Positions 1-8,991 of a stretch of DNA of 64,000 nucleotides are shown here, piece after piece. The translations under genes were made by a program, and so were the position numbers. Origin of the DNA: UBA6168 sp041752395. GTDB taxonomy: Bacteria > Bacteroidota > Bacteroidia > Chitinophagales > Saprospiraceae. The stretch covers positions 28,575-92,574 of the forward strand of contig JBGSWN010000224.1 of the NCBI GenBank assembly GCA_041752395.1. Reading direction: 5' to 3'. The notes beneath the pieces were generated by a model. The model did no database searches. It was not told the DNA's origin and saw nothing but the letters and a program-made list of their open reading frames with translations. Positions within the stretch are counted from its first letter, which is position 1. Each line of letters begins with the position of its first letter.

Positions 1-1
1 C

Positions 2-1795
2 AACGAGGCGTTGGCGGTGAAGCGGGAGTTGATTGCGAATGCGCTGACTTTGGTGAGAAATGAGGACTCGTTTTTGCCCTTCAAATCCTCGTTTTTCATT
101 TCTAATTGGCTCCCACAAGTCGCTGCACTTTCTATCGGTGCAAACGTCAACAATGCCTTTCACCGCCGCCTTTCCTCCTTTACCATCGGAGCAAGCGGAA
201 AAAAAATAGAGATGCTCACCGCTGGCAAGGAAGTGCCAAATTCTATCCTTACGAAACTAAGTGAAAAGGACATTGTCATCGTCAGCCTCCATGACATGAG
301 CCAATTTGCCTCAAAGGGTTACGGGCTGACGCAAAGTACAAAGGATTTCATCGAGGCATTGCGCAAGCAAACCCGTGTGATACTAGTCATGTTCGGCAAC
401 CCGTATGCTGCTAAGTTTTTTGAAAACATGCCGAACCTGCTCGTCTGCTACGAGGAGGACAACGAGGTACAGGACTTGGCGGCGCAAGCGCTTTTCGGGG
501 TGTTTCCCCTACGGGGAAAAATGCCCGTCACGGCCTCGCCCGCCCTCCCTGCTGGCACTGGCGTGACGACGGAAGCCTCACAACGACTCGGCTACGGCGT
601 ACCGGAAGAAGTGGGGATGAGCAGCAGCAAGCTGGAAAAAATGGACGCCCTGATGGCCGAGGCAATTGCCGATGGCGCTACGCCTGGCGGCGTGGTGCTG
701 GTGGCACGCAGGGGCAAAATCGTTTGGAAAAAATCCTACGGCTACCATACTTACGATAAAAATGCCCATTCCACTGAGCCGGACGATATTTGGGATTTGG
801 CGAGCATCACCAAGATTGCAGCGAGCACCATCTCGTTGATGCGCTTGCAGGAGCAGGGCAAATTCGACCCAAAAGACCCCGTTGAAAAGTACCTGCCGGA
901 GTTCGCCAAGACGAACAAAAATGGTATCCCGCTCATCGAAATGATGACGCACCGAGCGGGACTTACGCCTTGGATTAAGTTTTATGAAAAGACAATCACC
1001 TCGGCGGCAAAGCCTTCGCCTAGTTTTTACCAAAACAAAAAAAGCGACGCCTACCCACTGCCCGTGGCGAAAGACCTTTGGCTGAAAGCAGGTTACGAAA
1101 AGGAAATCTGGCAACAAATCATGGACAGCCCACTGCTGCCGACGAAGGAATACAAGTACAGCGACCTCGGTTTTTACATCGCCGGGGAAATCGTGAAGCG
1201 GCAGGGCGGGATGCCGATTGAGGAGTTTGCGAAGCAAAACTTCTACCAACCGCTCGGCCTGCAAACAATGGGCTACCGGCCTTACGAGCATTTTGCTTTG
1301 GAGCGCATCCCACCGACGGAAAACGACGACTATTTTCGGGACCGTCGCATCCAGGGCTACGTGCACGACATGGGCGCTGCGATGCTCAACCAAGCCACCG
1401 GACACGCTGGGCTTTTCAGCGACGCCGAGGATATGGCCGTGCTGATGCAAATGCTGCTGAACAAGGGCAGCTACGGCGGCATGCAATACCTGAAACCGGA
1501 GACTATCAACTACTACACGACCCGCTGCGAGGGCTGCACCCGCCGGGGCATCGGCTTCGATATGTTCCAGAAAAACACGAGCTACGAGAACAACCTGAGC
1601 AAATTGGCGAGTGAAAGCACATTCGGCCACCTCGGCTTCACGGGCACGGCGGTTTGGGTGGATCCGGCGGAGGAATTGATTTATATTTTCCTCTCGAACC
1701 GAACGTTTCCGACCATGAAAAACAACAAATTGGCGAAGCTGAATACGCGGGCGAAGGTGCAGGATGTGGTGTATGAGGCGATAATGAAAGAATAG
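2..1795 (+). CDS. GH3 family hydrolase C-terminal part fused to serine beta-lactamase domain (5' truncated)
   Basis: The reading frame is open to the left edge, so the gene starts outside the window. The TTG at 11 is an internal codon, because the preceding codons continue a GH3-type C-terminal segment (NEALAVKRELIANALTLVRN). Numbered from that TTG, residues 1-190 look like the end of a glycoside hydrolase family 3 protein and about 200-594 form a class C beta-lactamase/penicillin-binding-like domain. The active-site motifs are S265-I-T-K268, Y383-S-D385 and H540-L-G542. In Bacteroidota such fusions pair a NagZ-type N-acetylglucosaminidase with a serine hydrolase, which suggests a peptidoglycan-related exported enzyme. 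That role is inferred from the family. The missing N-terminus would show the GH3 catalytic domain and signal peptide. Confidence 0.85.
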   Translation, partial: NEALAVKRELIANALTLVRNEDSFLPFKSSFFISNWLPQVAALSIGANVNNAFHRRLSSFTIGASGKKIEMLTAGKEVPNSILTKLSEKDIVIVSLHDMSQFASKGYGLTQSTKDFIEALRKQTRVILVMFGNPYAAKFFENMPNLLVCYEEDNEVQDLAAQALFGVFPLRGKMPVTASPALPAGTGVTTEASQRLGYGVPEEVGMSSSKLEKMDALMAEAIADGATPGGVVLVARRGKIVWKKSYGYHTYDKNAHSTEPDDIWDLASITKIAASTISLMRLQEQGKFDPKDPVEKYLPEFAKTNKNGIPLIEMMTHRAGLTPWIKFYEKTITSAAKPSPSFYQNKKSDAYPLPVAKDLWLKAGYEKEIWQQIMDSPLLPTKEYKYSDLGFYIAGEIVKRQGGMPIEEFAKQNFYQPLGLQTMGYRPYEHFALERIPPTENDDYFRDRRIQGYVHDMGAAMLNQATGHAGLFSDAEDMAVLMQMLLNKGSYGGMQYLKPETINYYTTRCEGCTRRGIGFDMFQKNTSYENNLSKLASESTFGHLGFTGTAVWVDPAEELIYIFLSNRTFPTMKNNKLAKLNTRAKVQDVVYEAIMKE

Positions 1796-1821
1796 GGGTA
1801 TTTTTGAAGCCAAATTAAATT

Positions 1822-2343
1822 ATGTCAAAACGCTATCCAAGAACGCTGTCATCGGGTGCAAACAACACCGTCATCGCCATCACAGAAACCGAGGTGGGCA
1901 AGTTGTTTTTGGGCGACACTCGCTCCGACATCGGTTCAGAGGCGGAGAAGATGCGCTTTGCAAACGGGGTGAATGACCTTGTGGTGAAGTTCGTGCGGCT
2001 GGATGTTTTTGACAATGAGGGCGAAATGTTGGTGATGGAGCGGCTTTATCCTTTTGACTACCGGGCCTACGAACACGAGCGGCGGCTGCTTTGGTTGGAC
2101 GTTTTTGAGGATGAACTCAAACAACTTCACAAGGCGGGCTTTGCGCACCGAGACCTCCAACGACCATCCAATATGCCTGGCCAAGCGTTCGACAATATTT
2201 TTCTTACGCAAACCGGGTTCAGGCTGATTGACGTGGGAATTTCCGCCTTAAAATCACAGGTGGGTGAACAGCTTTTTGGTCGGTTTGTACAGCAAGAACT
2301 GGAGGAGTTTGAAAAATTCAGGGCGTATTTTCTCTCAAGGTAA
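1822..2343 (+). CDS. Minimal protein-kinase-like protein
   Basis: A 173-residue protein with kinase landmarks: a glycine-containing N-terminal loop near residues 10-30, H109-R110-D111 followed by N117 and D124-N125, and D137-V138-G139 in the place of DFG. It then ends after about 35 more residues. The usual eukaryotic-like kinase C-lobe is missing, so it resembles compact RIO/Kdo-kinase-like folds. It starts 26 bp after the upstream hydrolase stop and may share its transcript. The substrate is unknown. It could be a small-molecule kinase or a pseudokinase; the HRD and DxG acids suggest it may still bind ATP and metal. Confidence 0.7.
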   Translation: MSKRYPRTLSSGANNTVIAITETEVGKLFLGDTRSDIGSEAEKMRFANGVNDLVVKFVRLDVFDNEGEMLVMERLYPFDYRAYEHERRLLWLDVFEDELKQLHKAGFAHRDLQRPSNMPGQAFDNIFLTQTGFRLIDVGISALKSQVGEQLFGRFVQQELEEFEKFRAYFLSR

Positions 2344-2476
2344 ATTGCTACAATTGCTTGATTCTTGTTAAAAATGCCTCATTTTTCCTCCAAAATCCCT
2401 TCTCGCACACTTTTTGAACACATACAATGTTTGTCAAATAATTTGGCAACCAACCCAAATCCGTAAATCAAAAAGC

Positions 2477-4732
2477 ATGAGGTTTCTACACTCCAGCGTA
2501 TTTCAAAAAAATACGCTTCGCAAAATAGCATTCGTTTTCTTCGCAACGATGGCATTGGCTGCTCCGGCCTCGCTCGTGGCACAGTCCAAAACCGTGGACA
2601 AGGCCAACGAACTCTACAAATACAACCAGTTCGCCGATGCTGCGGTACTGTACCGCCAGGCCCTCACCGACCTAGAGAGCGAGGGCAAATCCGGCCGCAA
2701 TTCCACCCTGCTCAAGAGCAAGCTCGCCTACTGCTACCGCATGAACAACAAGATGGACAAGGCCGAGGAACTCTATGCGGAAGTGGTGAAGGATGAAAAC
2801 GCCAAGGCAGATTCCTACTATTATTACGGCGAGGCGCTGATGAGCAATGGCAAGTACGCCGAGGCGAAAAAATGGTTCGCCGACTATCAAAAACTGGAGC
2901 CAAACGATGAGAAAGCGGTGCTGATGCTCCGGGCCTGCGAATACGCACCGCTCATCGAGCCGTATTTCCAATACGTTGATATTCAGGAGTTTCCGTACAA
3001 TTCGGATGCAGATGACAACGCCCCCATCGCTATTGCAAAGGGCCTGCTTTTTTCCTCCGACCGCCCGCAAGGTGGCATCAAAATACTGAAGGAAAAATCG
3101 GGCTGGACAGGCCGGGACTACCTCAACCTCTACCTCAGCGAGAAAAAATCGGATGGCAGTTTTTCGGAACCCACCCAATACTCCTCGAAACTGAGCGAGG
3201 TGAACAAGCACACGGGCAATGCCTCCCTGACCGCCGACGGCTCTGAGATTTTCTTCACCCGAAACGACAATGTGGTGAACAAGCAGAACACCTACAGCCT
3301 CCAGATTTACTCTGCAACATCGGGTAACACCGAGCGCTGGAAGGACGTGGAAAAACTACCGTTCTGTTCCCCGAACCAGATTTTCATGCACCCAGCGGTT
3401 TCGCCGGACGGCAAATTGATCTACTTCGCAAGTAACCGAGCAGGTGGTTTCGGCGGCACCGACCTCTGGGTATCTGAGCGAAAAAACGGTGAGTGGGGCA
3501 AGCCCGAAAACCTCGGCCCCGCCGTAAATACCACCGCCAACGAGGGCTTCCCCTTCGTCGCACTGGACGGCAAACTGTTCTTCTGCTCAAAAGGCCACCC
3601 TGGCTTTGGCGGCTTCGACATCTTCATGACCTACGAGGATGAAAACGGCGCATGGCAGCCTGCCACCAACCTCGGCAAGCCCATCAACAGCCCGTTGGAT
3701 GATATTTCCATCTACGTTTCCAACGACCAAAAAAGCGGTTATTTCACCAGCTCCCGCAGCGGCGGCGACGATGATATTTATATTTTCAAAGTGCTGAACG
3801 AGGCTCCGCCGGTAGTTGAGGAGGAGATGAAGACAGTAGCGGAAACGCCTTTCGTTCAACCAACAATTCAAGCGGAACCTGCACCTGCCGAAGAAGTAGC
3901 AGTAGCGGAGGTAACACCTTCGACCCCGGTTATCGAAGAGCCAGAGCAGCCAAAAATGGAGGTAGTCTCTGTTCCTGAAATGCCCGTGGTTATTGAATCA
4001 CCAAAAGTAGAGGCTACGCCAGCGAAAGAGCAAGCACCTATTTTGCCGATGGCAAAAGAAGAAGAAATCGTCGTCAAAACGGTTGTCGAAACGCCATCAA
4101 AGGCCGAAGAGAAACCAAGGGTGGAAATTGCAGCGCCAAGTATCGAGAAGCCCATTTTGCCACCTGCACCTCCAACAGAAGAGGTAAAAAAAGAGGTAGT
4201 AAAAATAGCGACAACAGTAGAAGCTCCCACCACACCCATCCTCGTGGAAATGCCCATTGCAACGCACCAAACACCCGCAGTGAATGCTTCTACCTACATG
4301 GCCCAGCTTGGTTCGCTCCTTGATTTTTCAAAAAAACTGGACGAGGGAAGCCTTGTGGTCGGGGAGCACTTCCGGCTGGATGGGGCGGTGTACGACCCCG
4401 GCGTTTGGCAGCTCACACCACGCGTCACTGGCGCAGTTGATAAGCTCGTTTCACAGTTGAAAATTTACCCTTCGTTGCAAATTGAAATCAGCTCGCACAC
4501 CGAGGCACTGGGCGTGGATGAAGACAACCTCCGCATCTCCGAGAATCGGGCCCGCACCATTGTGGACTATTTGATGCGGGAAGGCATTGCGAAGGAACGC
4601 ATCTTGGCAAAAGGTTGTGGCGAAACTATGCCGCTCAACCAATGCCGCAACGGTACGACTTGCAACATGGAAGAGCATTTGTTCAACCAACGTATCGAGG
4701 TGAAGGTGTTGGCGCTGGATGGGAAGTGGTAG
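2477..4732 (+). CDS. PorE-like TPR / beta-propeller / OmpA-domain outer membrane protein
   Basis: About 751 residues from ATG 2477. A longer TTG start at 2414 would precede the signal peptide and is less likely. Order: signal peptide (about residues 1-36, cleavage near LVAQ), TPR-like repeats (about 40-160), PD40/WD40-like propeller blades with repeated SSDR/SNRAGG-type motifs (about 180-440), a long Pro/Glu/Val-rich linker (about 445-620), and an OmpA C-terminal peptidoglycan-binding domain (about 640-750, with SHTEALG, NLRISENRA and a final NQRIEVKV). This order matches PorE, which anchors the T9SS to peptidoglycan. Unlike PorE there is no lipobox cysteine, and a low-complexity linker replaces a folded middle domain. 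It may be a paralogue rather than PorE itself. Confidence 0.85.
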   Translation: MRFLHSSVFQKNTLRKIAFVFFATMALAAPASLVAQSKTVDKANELYKYNQFADAAVLYRQALTDLESEGKSGRNSTLLKSKLAYCYRMNNKMDKAEELYAEVVKDENAKADSYYYYGEALMSNGKYAEAKKWFADYQKLEPNDEKAVLMLRACEYAPLIEPYFQYVDIQEFPYNSDADDNAPIAIAKGLLFSSDRPQGGIKILKEKSGWTGRDYLNLYLSEKKSDGSFSEPTQYSSKLSEVNKHTGNASLTADGSEIFFTRNDNVVNKQNTYSLQIYSATSGNTERWKDVEKLPFCSPNQIFMHPAVSPDGKLIYFASNRAGGFGGTDLWVSERKNGEWGKPENLGPAVNTTANEGFPFVALDGKLFFCSKGHPGFGGFDIFMTYEDENGAWQPATNLGKPINSPLDDISIYVSNDQKSGYFTSSRSGGDDDIYIFKVLNEAPPVVEEEMKTVAETPFVQPTIQAEPAPAEEVAVAEVTPSTPVIEEPEQPKMEVVSVPEMPVVIESPKVEATPAKEQAPILPMAKEEEIVVKTVVETPSKAEEKPRVEIAAPSIEKPILPPAPPTEEVKKEVVKIATTVEAPTTPILVEMPIATHQTPAVNASTYMAQLGSLLDFSKKLDEGSLVVGEHFRLDGAVYDPGVWQLTPRVTGAVDKLVSQLKIYPSLQIEISSHTEALGVDEDNLRISENRARTIVDYLMREGIAKERILAKGCGETMPLNQCRNGTTCNMEEHLFNQRIEVKVLALDGKW

Positions 4733-4745
4733 GGATGCAAATTAC

Positions 4746-7097
4746 TCAGAGAATTTGGCGGCGGCGGAGCCAAAGTGCCAATACCGCCAAAACCAACACG
4801 CCAATCGCTGCACCAGTCTGCGTGAAAAACGAGCGCTTGCTATCAATTTTACTGGTCACCAAGTAGGCATTTGCACTGCCGGGCGAGCCCTCGCCGGGCG
4901 TAAGTTCCCAGTTGTTCGGATTGCCGTTATCGAGGGAAGGGAGGAGCAGGTTTAGGGTAAAAAGCGAGTCACTCGGTTGTAGGTCGTAGCCGACGCTGTC
5001 CACTGCCGAGTCGTTGTCGGAGAACAGCTGCACAGTTTCCCGCCGTTTGTTCAGGCCAAAACTCAAGCCGCCAATCACCGTCTGTGCCTTCGGATATTTC
5101 TTCAAAAATTTGATGGAGTCTTCGCAAATAACCACGTACCCCTTCGGTGGCAGGGTGTAGGAGGGAAAACTGAATTCATGCTTATGGTCGGCCAATTTCC
5201 AACCCTTTAAGCTCAGGCTCTTGCCAGAATCATTGAACAGCTCCACCCAATCACCCGTTTGTTTGTCGTTGCAGCTGATTTCGTTGATGACGATTTTACC
5301 CATGAGCGGATGCTCGTATTTTTCAAAAACAGCCCGCAGGTGCCATTCCCTGGCCTCGTTCAACGAAAGAAAAAGCTCGGGTGAATCAGAACTGACTTCC
5401 TCGCCCTCCCAGCCCACGAAGCGGTAGCCAAGGTCGGGCACGGCCCGCAAGCGGATGGGGATTTTTTCAAAGTACTGCCCACTAAAAGTATCTCGAAAAT
5501 CAACCGTCTCGTTGATGACGACCTTGCCACCTTTGGCAATGTCCAGCGACACATTGCGAAGCTCGCCCGTATTGAATTTTTCCATCAAAAAACGGCGCAT
5601 GTAGGCTGGGCGTTCTTTGGCAAAAATGCGCAGCACTCTCACCTCGGCCAGCCAAGTGCTTTCCTTCAGCCGCCAACGTTCGAGGTGGCGGGGCATTTCC
5701 GGCTTTAGTCTCCCGTAAAATTCTTCGATGTCGGCCAGCACTTCCTCGGGTGCGAAGCAATCATTTAGGCGGTCGGCGAAGCGGTTGATGAACTGGTTTC
5801 GGAATGAATTGTTTTCGAGCAGCTTGCGCAAAATGAAGGTACTCCAAGGCGGGTTCGGCCAATCGGGGCCGTTGGACTCGGTGTGAAAGGCGAGGCTATT
5901 GTTGCGGTACGCCTTCGGGTCGTTGAGGCCAAAGCCCCAGTCGGTGTCGTAAAGAATCCAGCGCCAGCGGCCATTTGGCGTTTGTGGCCGCCAGTATTTG
6001 ATGTTGCCGCCAGCATCTTGGTTGTCGAAAAAAATCTGCGCAACCTGGTAGTCGAGGAAATTGTTGATATCCATTTGCGAAGCAACGTAGGCAAAATTTG
6101 CATCGCTGGCGAGGCTGTTTTTTTCCAAAAAACGGATGAGCCGCTGGTAGTGCTTCGTGGAGCCGCTGCGCTTCGTCAGCTTATGTTCGATGAGGTCAAT
6201 GCTGTCCGCATCCACATTGAAATGGCTGGCGATGAAATAGCGGTTTACCTTCTCCCGCATGTTGTAGATACCCCAATATTTGCCGTTGATGTAAACATGG
6301 GCGGGACGGTAATCTTGCAATTCGAGGTCCCAATGCCGCACGAGGTGAGTCATCAGGGCATCCCGGAAATGGGTTTTTCCGAAGTCGCTCCCGCTGTTGC
6401 GCAGCACAAGGTATTTGAATTTTTTAAGGCCGCTTTTACCAAAAATAGGGTAGCGGAATCGGTTGTCGCCGTAGCGGCTGCGGGCCACGATTGCCAAGGA
6501 TTTCTGGGGAAAAAGGCGGCTCATGCCTCCGAAGAGTCGCAGCCCGATTTGGTCGTGAAGTTTGAGTTTGCCGTCCGATTCGAAGAATTCGAAATTGGCG
6601 GTCACCTCCCGGCGGCTCCAGAAATTGGCGCCGGGCATCATCCACAGCGAGTCGGCGGCGTTGGTGCCCTTCACGAACAAACCCCGCTCTGGGTCGAACA
6701 GCACGGAGGAGGAAATGGAAAGCGAAATGACGGGCAGGGTGGTTTCCGGTTCGTTGACGAAATAGGTGCTGGAAGCAACTTGGCTTTTTTCGCCTTTCAT
6801 TACTGCGATGGCACGAACTACGGTCGTTCTTTTGATGGGAATCGGAGCAGTGAAACGCTTGGAATTGGTGGTGGGGCGTGAGCCATCGGTGGTGTAGTAA
6901 ACAGCGGCACCCGGTGCGAGCAACTGTACCTCGGTCGCGTCGGTGAAAAAGCCACCTTCGGGCACAAATTCCAATGAAAGCGGGGGTGGGGTATAGGCAG
7001 TATTGTTCGCTGTGTTTTGACAAAAAACAACGACGCCCATGAGTAGGAACAGGGCTAGGCTGGATAAAAATTTTGGCAAGAACAAGGGCTTGCGCAT
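4746..7097 (-). CDS. CotH kinase-family secreted protein with lamin-tail domain and C-terminal membrane segment
   Basis: 783 residues. A signal peptide (1-26) is followed by a chitobiase C-terminal-like domain (about 35-115, YYTTDGSRPT), a CotH domain (about 130-480, with KSLAIVARSRYG, YINGKYWGIYNMREK and RWILYDTDWGFG), an InlB-repeat-like segment (about 500-590, GYRFVGWEG), and a lamin-tail domain (about 605-740, IVINEISCNDKQTGDWVELFN). A hydrophobic helix (about 757-775) and an LRRRQIL tail close the protein. There is no T9SS sorting domain; the terminal helix with basic tail suggests another way of envelope anchoring. CotH proteins are atypical kinases; here the domain probably modifies or binds surface proteins. 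It is convergent with the PorE-like gene, 13 bp apart. Confidence 0.88.
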   Translation of the reverse strand: MRKPLFLPKFLSSLALFLLMGVVVFCQNTANNTAYTPPPLSLEFVPEGGFFTDATEVQLLAPGAAVYYTTDGSRPTTNSKRFTAPIPIKRTTVVRAIAVMKGEKSQVASSTYFVNEPETTLPVISLSISSSVLFDPERGLFVKGTNAADSLWMMPGANFWSRREVTANFEFFESDGKLKLHDQIGLRLFGGMSRLFPQKSLAIVARSRYGDNRFRYPIFGKSGLKKFKYLVLRNSGSDFGKTHFRDALMTHLVRHWDLELQDYRPAHVYINGKYWGIYNMREKVNRYFIASHFNVDADSIDLIEHKLTKRSGSTKHYQRLIRFLEKNSLASDANFAYVASQMDINNFLDYQVAQIFFDNQDAGGNIKYWRPQTPNGRWRWILYDTDWGFGLNDPKAYRNNSLAFHTESNGPDWPNPPWSTFILRKLLENNSFRNQFINRFADRLNDCFAPEEVLADIEEFYGRLKPEMPRHLERWRLKESTWLAEVRVLRIFAKERPAYMRRFLMEKFNTGELRNVSLDIAKGGKVVINETVDFRDTFSGQYFEKIPIRLRAVPDLGYRFVGWEGEEVSSDSPELFLSLNEAREWHLRAVFEKYEHPLMGKIVINEISCNDKQTGDWVELFNDSGKSLSLKGWKLADHKHEFSFPSYTLPPKGYVVICEDSIKFLKKYPKAQTVIGGLSFGLNKRRETVQLFSDNDSAVDSVGYDLQPSDSLFTLNLLLPSLDNGNPNNWELTPGEGSPGSANAYLVTSKIDSKRSFFTQTGAAIGVLVLAVLALWLRRRQIL

Positions 7098-7220
7098 GGT
7101 CGCTCTGCTATTTTTTATTGGACTTTTTTAACGCAACGCTGCTATTTTCAGCACCAAATATATAGTAGTTTTTCAAAAGCAAGGAATTACTGTCAGAAAT
7201 ACTATAATTTCACAGGGCAT

Positions 7221-7248
7221 GTTGGGTGGTTGGCGTTTGGGCATATTG
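7221..7248. repeat. Degenerate heptamer repeat
   Basis: Period-7 units GTTGGGT, GGTTGGC, GTTTGGG and a weak fourth, in the leader of the acyltransferase gene. This is the weakest member of the family. Confidence 0.35.
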
Positions 7249-7300
7249 GTCAAGCTCCAAAGATAAACACCAATTTGCCCAGCTAACTAATCCGCTTCAA

Positions 7301-7855
7301 ATGTCGAGTCGAATTTGCATTTTCATTCTTCGCCTTTTCGGTTGGCGAATCGAGGGCCGATATGCCTCGGAACTACCGAAGGTCATCATCATCGTGGTGC
7401 CACACACCTCCAATTGGGACTTCCCACTGGGTCTGCTCGTGCGGGTCACGTTGAAGACCAATGTTCGTTTCATCGCGAAAAGCAGTTTGTTCAAGCCGCC
7501 GTTTGGCTGGTTGTTCCACTGGCTTGGAGGGTACCCGGTGGAGCAGAACCGGCGCACCAATTTTGTGCAAATGATGACGGAGATTTACCAGAAAGAACCA
7601 AAGTTTCACACGGTGATTGCGCCGGAAGGCACCCGCAGTCGAGTGGAAAAACTGAAGACTGGGTTTTATCATATCGCCTTGGGCGGCGGGGCCGCCATCG
7701 TGATGTGCCGTTTTGATTGGGGTCGGAAGGTGGTTGAGTTCAGGGAGCCTTTTTTCCCGACGGGAGACATGGAGGCCGATTTTAAGGTGATTGACGATTA
7801 CTTTCGAGGCGTCCGGGGCAAAAACCCTTCGCAAGGATATTTGTATGAAGGCTGA
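7301..7855 (+). CDS. Lysophospholipid acyltransferase (PlsC-like) family protein
   Basis: 184 residues from ATG 7301; a GTG at 7226 gives a longer form without homology-like content. Conserved acyltransferase motifs are HTSNWD (HX4D, catalytic His/Asp) near residue 35, a GYPVEQNRR block (motif II-like) and PEGTRSR (motif III, glycerophosphate binding). The family transfers acyl chains from acyl-ACP/CoA to lysophosphatidic acid or related lipids at the inner membrane. The protein is short (typical PlsC is about 230-250 residues) and lacks a clear N-terminal membrane helix. The exact acceptor is uncertain; an aminolipid acyltransferase is possible. Confidence 0.85.
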   Translation: MSSRICIFILRLFGWRIEGRYASELPKVIIIVVPHTSNWDFPLGLLVRVTLKTNVRFIAKSSLFKPPFGWLFHWLGGYPVEQNRRTNFVQMMTEIYQKEPKFHTVIAPEGTRSRVEKLKTGFYHIALGGGAAIVMCRFDWGRKVVEFREPFFPTGDMEADFKVIDDYFRGVRGKNPSQGYLYEG

Positions 7856-7954
7856 CGAACCAAGCAGATTTAGCGCTTTACAAAAAATCTTTGGCCGATT
7901 TTTTTCATCTTCGCAATTATTCACCTTAATTTTTTTACCAATATCACATTGCTT

Positions 7955-8791
7955 ATGAAATTCAAAAACATCTACACAGTAGCAGGCATCCTTGGGCTTT
8001 TCATCTTGCTCCAAAGCAAGAAGGACGGACCTGCCACCCAGCTAAACCTACCGGTGACGGGCGCTCCAAGTGAGGGTACTTGCGCCAATTCTGGCTGCCA
8101 TGTTTCAGGCTCGTTCAACCCCACGCTTTCAATGTCGCTCTTCGACAACGGGAACCTGACCATCAAGTATGACCCTGGCAAAACCTACACTTTGAAAATC
8201 ACCAATAGCCCCATCAGCGGATCGCCATCCGTGTACGGTTTTCAGGCTGTTTCGCTTTCGGCTACAAACGTGCAGGCTGGGGATTGGGGCACTAGCCCTG
8301 CAGGTATGACACAGAAAACAATCGCCAACAGAAAATACATTGAGCACAGCGAACCCGCCACCAATGGCGTATTCGAGCTGTCTTGGGTAGCACCCGCAGC
8401 GGGTACGGGCGATGTCACATTCTACGCAGCAAGCCTTGCTGGCAACGGCAACAATTCGGTTTCTGGGGACGGCATGGTGAAAAACACCCTCGTAATTCAG
8501 GAAAATGGCACCAGTAGCACGGATGAGGCATCGCAGGACATTGCTTCCCTCGAAGTAATGCCCAACCCAGTGGCGGATATGCTGAACCTCCGCATCACGA
8601 GCCGACTGGCCGGGGCGCACAAAATCCAAATCTACAGCGCTACTGGAGCAATACTGAAAACGATGCCTGTGAATGTGCAAGTAGGCCAAACTACTACTAG
8701 CGTACCTGTGGACGAGCTAGCGCCGGGGCTTTACCTCGTGCAGCTTTGCGGCGAAGGGCACATGACCGCCGTGCAGATGCTGAAAAACTGA
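7955..8791 (+). CDS. Choice-of-anchor V-type secreted protein with T9SS type A sorting domain
   Basis: About 278 residues from ATG 7955 (the TTG 6 bp upstream is less likely). There is an N-terminal hydrophobic segment, then TGAPSEGTCANSGCH, the cysteine/His motif of the choice-of-anchor V family, a beta-rich reelin-like domain (about 60-170) and a C-terminal type A sorting domain (about 195-278: VMPNPVADMLNLRI, then LAPGLYLVQL). It is expected to be exported by Sec, moved across the outer membrane by T9SS and attached to the surface. The CX4CH motif is not a standard c-heme CXXCH. The stop codon lies inside a heptamer repeat (8790-8817), and an intrinsic terminator follows. Confidence 0.85.
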   Translation: MKFKNIYTVAGILGLFILLQSKKDGPATQLNLPVTGAPSEGTCANSGCHVSGSFNPTLSMSLFDNGNLTIKYDPGKTYTLKITNSPISGSPSVYGFQAVSLSATNVQAGDWGTSPAGMTQKTIANRKYIEHSEPATNGVFELSWVAPAAGTGDVTFYAASLAGNGNNSVSGDGMVKNTLVIQENGTSSTDEASQDIASLEVMPNPVADMLNLRITSRLAGAHKIQIYSATGAILKTMPVNVQVGQTTTSVPVDELAPGLYLVQLCGEGHMTAVQMLKN

Positions 8792-8817
8792 TTTCGAGTT
8801 TCGAGGCACGAGTTTTG
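8790..8817. repeat. Heptamer repeat overlapping a stop codon
   Basis: Four units: GATTTCG, AGTTTCG, AGGCACG, AGTTTTG. The first unit begins at the second base of the TGA stop (8789-8791) of the choice-of-anchor V gene. Confidence 0.7.
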
Positions 8818-8840
8818 ACTTGAAGTACCTGCCACTTTCA

Positions 8841-8876
8841 AAAATCCCGGTGTCTTTCAGGTACCGGGATTTTTTT
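8841..8876 (+). terminator. Intrinsic terminator after choice-of-anchor V gene
   Basis: An 11-bp stem AAAATCCCGGT / ACCGGGATTTT with a 10-nt loop is followed by a T-run. It lies within 50-85 bp after the stop. Confidence 0.8.
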
Positions 8877-8991
8877 GCCTCCGGCAATGGGCTCAGTGGC
8901 ACGGCCATTGCGCCAGCAACAACTTTTGCAAAAAAAATGCGTTTTCAGCGGTGGGCAAACGCCCATTTTCACGTACCAAAAAATAGACTTC

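Noticed and set aside
578..1813. Antisense open frame of 411 codons opposite the GH3/beta-lactamase gene
   Set aside because: It mirrors a well-supported gene, has no family motif, and its length follows from the G+C-rich third codon positions of the real frame.
5883..6881. 332-codon frame opposite the CotH gene
   Set aside because: The CotH, chitobiase-like and lamin-tail domains are clear on the minus strand; the opposite frame has Ala/Val/Glu-rich shadow composition.
8072..8101. CANSGCH motif as a cytochrome c heme site
   Set aside because: Four residues separate the cysteines and there are no other heme features; the choice-of-anchor V family explains the motif.
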